Source of the DNA: Streptomyces sparsogenes
Lineage (GTDB): Bacteria; Actinomycetota; Actinomycetes; Streptomycetales; Streptomycetaceae
Length of the DNA stretch: 64,000 nt
Reading direction: 5' to 3'
Assembly: GCF_001704635.1 (NCBI RefSeq)
Contig: NZ_MAXF01000222.1
Location: 1 to 64,000 of the forward strand
Shown: in pieces, positions 57,988 to 64,000 of the stretch
How positions within the stretch are numbered: position 1 is the first letter of the stretch
How the letters are laid out: every line of letters starts with the position of its first letter
The notes under the pieces: generated by a model
The model's input: only the letters and a program-made list of their open reading frames with translations
Databases searched by the model: none
What the model was told of the DNA's origin: nothing
Program-made: the position numbers and the translations under genes

Positions 57988-60900
57988 ATGGCCTCGCACA
58001 CGCCCACGTCCACAGCCACCGACTCCGCCCACCGGGTCCGCGCACTCCGCGAGGCCCTCGCCACCCGGGTGGTGGTCGCGGACGGCGCCATGGGCACCAT
58101 GCTCCAGGCCCAGGACCCCACCCTCGATGACTTCCAGCAGCTCGAGGGGTGCAACGAGATCCTCAACATCACCCGCCCCGACATCGTCCGCTCCGTCCAC
58201 ACCGAGTACTTCCAAGCCGGCGTGGACTGCGTGGAGACCAACACCTTCGGCGCCAACCACGCCGCCCTGGGCGAGTACGAGATCTCCGACCGGGTCTTCG
58301 AGCTGTCCGAGGCGGGAGCCCGGGTCGCCCGCGAGGTCGCCGACGGCTTCGCCGCCGACGGCCGCCCCCGCTGGGTGCTGGGCTCCATGGGCCCCGGCAC
58401 CAAGCTGCCCACCCTCGGCCACGCCCCGTACACCGTGCTCCGCGACGCCTACCAGGCGAACGCCGAGGGCCTGATCGCCGGCGGCGCCGACGCCCTCCTG
58501 GTGGAGACCACCCAGGACCTGCTGCAGACCAAGGCCGCCGTCCTCGGCGCCCGCCGCGCCCTGGACGCCACGGGCACCGACCTCCCCGTCATCTGCTCGG
58601 TGACCGTCGAGACCACCGGCACCATGCTGCTCGGCTCCGAGATCGGCGCCGCCCTCACCGCCCTCGAGCCGCTCGGCATCGACATGATCGGCCTGAACTG
58701 CGCGACCGGCCCCGCCGAGATGAGCGAGCACCTGCGCTACCTGGCCCGCCACGCCCGCGTCCCGCTGTCCTGCATGCCCAACGCCGGACTGCCGGTGCTG
58801 GGCAAGGACGGGGCGCACTACCCGCTCACCCCCGGCGAGCTGGCCGACGCCCAGGAGACCTTCGTCCGCGAATACGGGCTCTCCCTGGTCGGCGGCTGCT
58901 GCGGCACCACCCCCGAGCACCTGCGCCAGGTCGTGGAGCGGGTCCGCGAGCTGGCCCCCACCCCGCGCGACCCGCGCCCCGAGCCCGGCGCCGCCTCCCT
59001 CTACCAGACCGTGCCGTTCCGCCAGGACACCTCGTACCTGGCGATCGGCGAGCGCACCAACGCCAACGGCTCCAAGAAGTTCCGCGAGGCCATGCTGGAG
59101 GGCCGCTGGGACGACTGCGTGGAGATGGCCCGCGAACAGATCCGCGAGGGCGCCCACCTGCTCGACCTGTGCGTCGACTACGTCGGCCGGGACGGCGTGG
59201 CCGACATGGAGGAGCTGGCCGGCCGCTTCGCCACCGCCTCCACCCTCCCCATCGTGCTCGACTCCACCGAGGTCGACGTCCTCCGCGCCGGCCTGGAGAA
59301 GCTCGGCGGCCGCGCGGTCATCAACTCCGTCAACTACGAGGACGGCGACGGCCCCGACTCGCGCTTCGCCAAGGTCACCCGCCTGGCCCAGGAGCACGGC
59401 GCCGCGCTGATCGCCCTGACCATCGACGAGGAGGGCCAGGCCCGGACCCCGGAGAAGAAGGTCGAGATCGCCGAACGGCTCATCGCCGACCTGACCGGCA
59501 ACTGGGGCATCCGTGAGGAGGACATCCTCATCGACACCCTGACCTTCACCATCTGCACCGGCCAGGAGGAGTCCCGCAAGGACGGCCTCGCCACCATCGA
59601 GGCGATCCGCGAACTCAAGCGCCGCCACCCCGACGTGCAGACCACACTCGGCCTGTCCAACATCTCCTTCGGCCTCAACCCGGCCGCCCGCATCCTGCTG
59701 AACTCCGTCTTCCTCGACGAGTGCGTCAAGGCGGGCCTCGACTCGGCGATCGTCCACGCCTCCAAGATCCTGCCCATCGCCCGCTTCGACGAGGAACAGG
59801 TACGCACCGCCCTCGACCTCATCTACGACCGCCGCACCGAGGGCTACGACCCGCTCCAGAAGCTCATGGCGCTGTTCGAGGGCGCCACCGCCAAGTCCCT
59901 CAAGGCCGGCAAGGCCGAGGAACTGGCCGCCCTCCCCCTGGAGGAGCGCCTCAAGCGCCGCATCATCGACGGCGAGCGCAACGGCCTGGAGGCCGACCTC
60001 GACGAGGCCCTCACCGAGCGGCCCGCCCTCGACATCGTCAACGAGACCCTGCTGGACGGCATGAAGGTCGTCGGCGAACTCTTCGGCTCCGGACAGATGC
60101 AGCTCCCCTTCGTCCTCCAGTCCGCCGAGGTGATGAAGGCCGCGGTGGCCTACCTGGAGCCGCACATGGAGAAGACCGACGACGGCGAGAACGCGGGCAA
60201 GGGCACCATCGTGCTGGCCACGGTCCGCGGCGACGTCCACGACATCGGCAAGAACCTCGTCGACATCATCCTGTCCAACAACGGCTACAACGTGGTCAAC
60301 CTCGGCATCAAGCAGCCCGTCTCGGCGATCCTGGACGCCGCGCAGGAACACCGCGCCGACGTGATCGGCATGTCCGGGCTGCTGGTGAAGTCCACGGTGA
60401 TCATGAAGGAGAACCTGGAAGAGCTCAACCAGCGCAAGCTCGCCGCCCAGTACCCCGTCATCCTCGGCGGGGCCGCGCTGACCCGGGCCTACGTCGAACA
60501 GGACCTCCACGAGATCTACGAGGGCGAGGTCCGCTACGCCCGCGACGCCTTCGAGGGCCTGCGGCTGATGGACGCCCTGATCGCCGTCAAGCGCGGCGTG
60601 CCCGGCGCCTCCCTGCCCGAGCTCAAGCAGCGCCGCGTCGCCAAGCGCGAGGCGGCGGTGGCGGTGGCGGAGCCCGACGAGGGGCCGGTGCGCTCCGACG
60701 TGGCCACCGACAACCCGGTGCCCACCCCGCCCTTCTGGGGCAGCCGCGTGGTCAAGGGCATCCAGCAGGCCGACTACGCGTCCTGGCTGGACGAGGGCGC
60801 CCTCTTCAAGGGCCAGTGGGGCCTGAAGCAGGCCCGAACCGGCGAGGGGCCGACGTACGAGGAGCTGGCGGAGACCGAGGGCCGCCCGCGGCTGCGCGGC

Positions 60901-61512
60901 TGGCTCGACAAGCTGCACACCGAGAACCTGCTGGAGGCCGCCGTCGTCTACGGCTACTACCGGTGCGTGTCCAAGGGCGACGACCTGGTCCTGCTGAACG
61001 ACGACGGCAGCGAACTCACCCGCTTCACCTTCCCCCGCCAGCGCCGCGGCCGGCGCCTGTGCCTGGCGGACTTCTTCCGCCCCGAGGACTCCGGCGAGAC
61101 CGACGTGGTCGGGCTGCAGGTCGTCACCGTCGGAGCCAGGATCGGCGAGGCCACCGCCGAACTGTTCGCCGCCGACTCCTACCGCGACTACCTCGAGCTC
61201 CACGGGCTGTCCGTCCAGCTCGCGGAGGCACTCGCCGAGTACTGGCACGCCCGCGTGCGCGCCGAGCTCGGCTTCGCCTCCGAGGACCCCGCGGACGTGA
61301 CCGACATGTTCGACCTCAAGTACCGCGGCGCCCGCTTCTCCCTGGGCTACGGAGCCTGCCCCGACCTGGAGGACCGGGCGAAGATCGCCGAGCTGCTGCG
61401 CCCCGAGCGGATCGGCGTCAAGCTCTCGGAGGAGTTCCAGCTGCACCCGGAGCAGTCCACCGACGCGATCGTCATCCACCACCCCGAGGCCAAGTACTTC
61501 AACGCCCGGTGA
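57988..61512 (+). CDS. metH: Cobalamin-dependent methionine synthase
   Basis: A 1174-residue modular methyltransferase. The homocysteine domain (1-330) has VVVADGAMGTMLQAQDPTLD and zinc Cys in MIGLNCATGP and LVGGCCGTTPEHL. The folate (pterin-binding) domain (350-640) has YLAIGERTNANGSKKFREAM and PIVLDSTEVDVLRAGLEKLG. The B12 domain (about 660-880) has the His-on cobalamin motif GDVHDIGKNLVDIILSNNGY. The AdoMet activation domain (about 920-1174) includes ARFSLGYGACPDLEDRAKIA and RIGVKLSEEFQLHPEQSTDA. It regenerates methionine from homocysteine and methyltetrahydrofolate. All four modules are complete. It is divergent from gylR, and here it neighbours methionine-salvage genes only because of the intervening catabolic insert. 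Confidence 0.97.
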   Translation: MASHTPTSTATDSAHRVRALREALATRVVVADGAMGTMLQAQDPTLDDFQQLEGCNEILNITRPDIVRSVHTEYFQAGVDCVETNTFGANHAALGEYEISDRVFELSEAGARVAREVADGFAADGRPRWVLGSMGPGTKLPTLGHAPYTVLRDAYQANAEGLIAGGADALLVETTQDLLQTKAAVLGARRALDATGTDLPVICSVTVETTGTMLLGSEIGAALTALEPLGIDMIGLNCATGPAEMSEHLRYLARHARVPLSCMPNAGLPVLGKDGAHYPLTPGELADAQETFVREYGLSLVGGCCGTTPEHLRQVVERVRELAPTPRDPRPEPGAASLYQTVPFRQDTSYLAIGERTNANGSKKFREAMLEGRWDDCVEMAREQIREGAHLLDLCVDYVGRDGVADMEELAGRFATASTLPIVLDSTEVDVLRAGLEKLGGRAVINSVNYEDGDGPDSRFAKVTRLAQEHGAALIALTIDEEGQARTPEKKVEIAERLIADLTGNWGIREEDILIDTLTFTICTGQEESRKDGLATIEAIRELKRRHPDVQTTLGLSNISFGLNPAARILLNSVFLDECVKAGLDSAIVHASKILPIARFDEEQVRTALDLIYDRRTEGYDPLQKLMALFEGATAKSLKAGKAEELAALPLEERLKRRIIDGERNGLEADLDEALTERPALDIVNETLLDGMKVVGELFGSGQMQLPFVLQSAEVMKAAVAYLEPHMEKTDDGENAGKGTIVLATVRGDVHDIGKNLVDIILSNNGYNVVNLGIKQPVSAILDAAQEHRADVIGMSGLLVKSTVIMKENLEELNQRKLAAQYPVILGGAALTRAYVEQDLHEIYEGEVRYARDAFEGLRLMDALIAVKRGVPGASLPELKQRRVAKREAAVAVAEPDEGPVRSDVATDNPVPTPPFWGSRVVKGIQQADYASWLDEGALFKGQWGLKQARTGEGPTYEELAETEGRPRLRGWLDKLHTENLLEAAVVYGYYRCVSKGDDLVLLNDDGSELTRFTFPRQRRGRRLCLADFFRPEDSGETDVVGLQVVTVGARIGEATAELFAADSYRDYLELHGLSVQLAEALAEYWHARVRAELGFASEDPADVTDMFDLKYRGARFSLGYGACPDLEDRAKIAELLRPERIGVKLSEEFQLHPEQSTDAIVIHHPEAKYFNAR

Positions 61513-61723
61513 TCAACGCCCGGTGACGGCCCCGCCGCGCCCGGTACGCGCCCGCACACGCCCGGAGGAAAACCACCGGGCACGCGCGGGCGGACCGTCG
61601 TAAACTGGTCGATCCGGTAGAGGCCGGTCGCCTTCCGCATCGCGGAAACCGCTGCATCGCGGTAACCACGGACGTCGCGGGGGACGACCGGCCTTCGTGC
61701 CCCTCGCCCCCGGAGGTGATTGG

Positions 61724-62425
61724 ATGACCAGCAGCATCCCCGCCGTCGACACCCGCACGGCCGAAGGCTCCGCCCTGCAAGCCGTCCTGCTCGACATGGA
61801 CGGCACCCTGGTCGACACCGAGGGCATCTGGTGGGACGCGGAGGTCTCCATCTTCGCCGAGCTCGGCCACGCGCTCGCCGAGGAGTACCGCCATGTGGTC
61901 GTGGGCGGCCCCATGACCCGCAGCGCCTCCTTCCTGATCGAGGCCACCGGCGCGGACATCGCGCTCGCCGAGCTGACCGGACTGCTCAACAGCCGCTTCA
62001 CCGAGCTGCTCGACGGCACCGTGCCGCTGCTGCCGGGCGCGCGCCGGCTGCTCACCGAGCTGTCCGCGCACGGCGTGCCGACCGCCCTGGTCTCCGCCTC
62101 CCACCGGCGCGTGATGGAGGCGGTCCTGCGCTCCCTGGGCCCCGAGCACTTCTCGCTCACGGTCGCGGGCGACGACATCGGCCGCACCAAGCCGCACCCG
62201 GACCCGTATCTGTTCGCCGCCGCCGGGCTGGGCGTGGACCCGGCGCGCTGCGTGGTCGTGGAGGACACGGTGACCGGGGTGACGGCGGCCGAGGCGGCGG
62301 GCTGCCAGGTGGTGGCCGTGCCGTCGCTGGTGCCGATCGAGCCCGCCGTAGGGCGCACGGTCGTCGGTTCGCTCGAAGAAGTCGACGTCCCGTTCCTGCG
62401 CACTCTGGTCACGGCATTGCGCTGA
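61724..62425 (+). CDS. HAD-superfamily phosphatase (subfamily IA, beta-phosphoglucomutase-like)
   Basis: A 233-residue hydrolase with motif I LLDMDGTLVDTEGIWWDAEV (nucleophile Asp), cap domain (VVVGGPMTRSASFLIEATGA), motif II TALVSASHRRVMEAVLRSLG, motif III GRTKPHPDPYLFAAAGLGVD (Lys) and motif IV VVVEDTVTGVTAAEAAGCQV. Family members dephosphorylate small sugar phosphates or act as mutases; substrate unknown. The start ATG (MTSSIPAVDT) follows GGAGGTGATTGG. A TAAACT -10-like element lies at 61601-61606. It is the conserved neighbour of metH in streptomycetes but has its own 211-nt upstream region. Confidence 0.9.
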   Translation: MTSSIPAVDTRTAEGSALQAVLLDMDGTLVDTEGIWWDAEVSIFAELGHALAEEYRHVVVGGPMTRSASFLIEATGADIALAELTGLLNSRFTELLDGTVPLLPGARRLLTELSAHGVPTALVSASHRRVMEAVLRSLGPEHFSLTVAGDDIGRTKPHPDPYLFAAAGLGVDPARCVVVEDTVTGVTAAEAAGCQVVAVPSLVPIEPAVGRTVVGSLEEVDVPFLRTLVTALR

Positions 62426-62767
62426 TCGCGCACCGAGCGTAATTCGGTAAAGGGCGGCCCGGAAAATGGGTTGCCCTAATTCCGCTTGCCTCCCGGTCAT
62501 GGTCGCCGGGAGTGATGTTTCTCACCGCACGCACCGTCGACAGGGCGGGCACGCTCTGCTTCGGGTCCCCTCTGGCCCGGTTTGCGCGGGTCCATGTGTC
62601 CGGATTGATGACATGTCGTGCGGTACGTGACGGCGTCCGGATATCGGAGAACCCTGACGCGTTATCCGGGCGTGATATTGCCTCAACTTCGTTGTGTTCC
62701 GGTAGGACTGGCGCCGCGGACTAATCTCTTCGCGAGTAGTTGATCGATCGCAGGGAGACTCCCGACA
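62426..62767 (+). promoter_or_regulatory. 342-nt upstream region of the peptide-type binding protein gene
   Basis: No gene is supported. The first 60 nt contain a weak AGGGC...GCCCT pairing that may terminate the HAD gene. The last 100 nt are less GC-rich, with TTGTGT (62694-62699) and TAATCT (62722-62727) elements, not at ideal spacing, before an AGGGAGAC ribosome site. Confidence 0.4.
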
Positions 62768-64000
62768 ATGAACCGCAAGTCGCTGGTGCTGCCGGTCCTG
62801 GCGGGCCTGATGACCTCCACGCTCACCGCGTGCGGCGGTACCGACGGCGCAGGCTCGGACGACGGCGCGATCGTCGTGGGGAGCACCGACCGGATCGAGT
62901 CGTCCAAGGTGGCCACCGCCCCGCTGGACCCCGCCCAGGCCTACGACTTCGCCACCTGGAGCGTGCTGCACAGCACCTTCCAGACCCTGATGAGACTGCC
63001 CCGCTCCGGAACCGACCCCATACCCGACGCCGCCGAGACGTGCGGCTTCCAGGACCGGCAGAGCGAGCAGTACCGGTGCAAGCTGCGCAAGGGACTGAAG
63101 TTCTCCAACGGCCACGACCTCACCTCCGCCGATGTGAAGTTCTCCCTGGAACGGGTTCTGAAGATCAAGGACCAGAACGGGGTGTGGTCCCTGCTGTCCA
63201 ACGTGGACAAGGTGGAGACCCCCAACGCGCGCGAGATCGTCATCCACCTCGCCAGCCCGGACGCGACCTTCCCCTCCAAGCTCACCACCCCGGCCGCCGC
63301 GATCATCGACAGCGAGGTGTACCGGAAGAACGCGGTGCACAAGGGCTGGGACATGGTGGGCTCCGGCCCGTACACGGCACAGACCGAGGTGAGCGGCAAC
63401 CGGCTGCGGAAGGTGGTCTTCACCAAGAACGCCGAGTACCAGGGCGACATCGAGCCGCGCAGCGACAAGGTCGAGATGCGCTTCTTCGACGACGCCAAGA
63501 CCATGGAGCAGGCGCTCACCAAGGGCGACATCGACGTCGTCAACCGCGGCTTCTCGCCCGAACAGCTCGAGCGGCTCGACACCGGCGCGGTCAAGGGCGT
63601 CCGGCTGCGGGAGATGTCCGGCCAGGGCATCCGCTACCTGGTCTTCGACACCACCGCGCCGGTGGTGAAGAACAAGGCCGTACGGCAGGCCGTCGCCCGC
63701 GTCGTGGACCGCCAGGCCCTGGTGCGCGACGTGTACAAGCGGACCGCCGAGCCGCTCTACTCGATGGTCCCCACCAGCATCTCCTCGCACATCAACTCGT
63801 TCCACAACGAGTACGGCGACCCCAACGTCGGCGCCGCCCGCGACCTGCTCCAGCAGGCCGGCGTCGAGACCCCGGTGAAGCTGACGCTGACCTACACCAC
63901 CGACCACTACGGCCCGGAGACGGCCCAGGAGTTCAAGAAACTCCAGACCCAGCTCAACGCCAGCGGCCTGTTCTCGGTCAGGATCCACGGCGTCAAGTGG
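62768..64000 (+). CDS. Family 5 (peptide/nickel-type) ABC transporter substrate-binding lipoprotein, 3' end beyond window
   Basis: The first 411 codons of an SBP_bac_5 protein. Residues 1-22 are a lipoprotein signal ending LTACGG (lipobox Cys about 22). Typical blocks follow: YDFATWSVLHSTFQTLMRLP, YRCKLRKGLKFSNGHDLTSA (the signature HxLTAxDVxFS region), VGSGPYTAQTEVSGN, KNAEYQGDIEPRSDKVEMRF, AKTMEQALTKGDIDVVNRGF and VVKNKAVRQAVARVVDRQAL. It delivers oligopeptides or similar ligands to an ABC importer whose other genes presumably lie to the right. The family is usually ~520-560 residues, so about a quarter of the protein is missing. Confidence 0.9.
   Translation, partial: MNRKSLVLPVLAGLMTSTLTACGGTDGAGSDDGAIVVGSTDRIESSKVATAPLDPAQAYDFATWSVLHSTFQTLMRLPRSGTDPIPDAAETCGFQDRQSEQYRCKLRKGLKFSNGHDLTSADVKFSLERVLKIKDQNGVWSLLSNVDKVETPNAREIVIHLASPDATFPSKLTTPAAAIIDSEVYRKNAVHKGWDMVGSGPYTAQTEVSGNRLRKVVFTKNAEYQGDIEPRSDKVEMRFFDDAKTMEQALTKGDIDVVNRGFSPEQLERLDTGAVKGVRLREMSGQGIRYLVFDTTAPVVKNKAVRQAVARVVDRQALVRDVYKRTAEPLYSMVPTSISSHINSFHNEYGDPNVGAARDLLQQAGVETPVKLTLTYTTDHYGPETAQEFKKLQTQLNASGLFSVRIHGVKW

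Overview
The window is chromosomal DNA of a Streptomyces-type actinomycete. Coding sequence is very GC-rich, GTG and TTG starts are common, and the gene set includes a chaplin, a mycothiol ligase (MshC), tandem SARP regulators, modular type I polyketide synthase genes and the gyl glycerol operon next to metH. From memory of the S. coelicolor map, the run metH / gylR / glpF-glpK-glpD / PAC2 / mshC / SCO1664-family / DUF3090 / phosphatase / chaplin is collinear with roughly SCO1657-SCO1674, so most of 15.8-64 kb looks like core chromosome.

Region 1 (1-12.3 kb) is the right-hand edge of a type I polyketide cluster. Two PKS genes read leftwards. The first (1159-9807) carries a KSQ-type loading module (KSQ-AT-ACP, malonyl-type AT) and one extension module (KS-AT-DH-KR-ACP, methylmalonyl-type AT) whose KR has lost its motifs. 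The second starts 14 nt downstream and leaves the window inside its KS. Two tandem SARP activators and a DUF5988 small protein follow. Region 2 (12.6-15.5 kb) holds a sensor kinase, a translationally coupled kinase-like protein that lacks kinase motifs, and a convergent LuxR-type response regulator whose 3' end overlaps the second gene.

Region 3 (15.7-32.6 kb) is conserved housekeeping sequence: tRNA-Leu(GAG), M20 peptidase, long chaplin, DUF5703, an acidic hypothetical protein, a RecD2-like protein with lost ATPase motifs, aldo/keto reductase, LLM oxidoreductase, ferritin-like protein, CorA, histidine phosphatase, DUF3090, SCO1664-family protein, mshC and a PAC2 protein.

Region 4 (32.6-52.6 kb) appears to be a catabolic insert between the PAC2 gene and glpD. 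Its first half is an oxidative L-fucose (or related 6-deoxy-sugar) operon: fuconate dehydratase, SDR, ribose-type ABC importer, sugar dehydrogenase and lactonase. A divergent FadR-type regulator has a 17-bp palindrome in its own promoter, and the core of that palindrome recurs at the operon promoter. Its second half is methylthioribose salvage: mtnA, mtnDCB, a second ribose-type ABC importer and mtnK. The importer operon is preceded by a probably leaderless 23-codon leader peptide with a near-terminal Cys, suggesting sulfur-responsive attenuation. A molybdenum/FAD oxidoreductase pair lies between the two halves.

Region 5 (52.7-64 kb) holds the glycerol operon glpF-glpK-glpD with its IclR regulator gylR (both promoters share a 15-bp sequence), then cobalamin-dependent metH, a HAD phosphatase and the start of a peptide-type ABC transporter binding protein that runs off the window.
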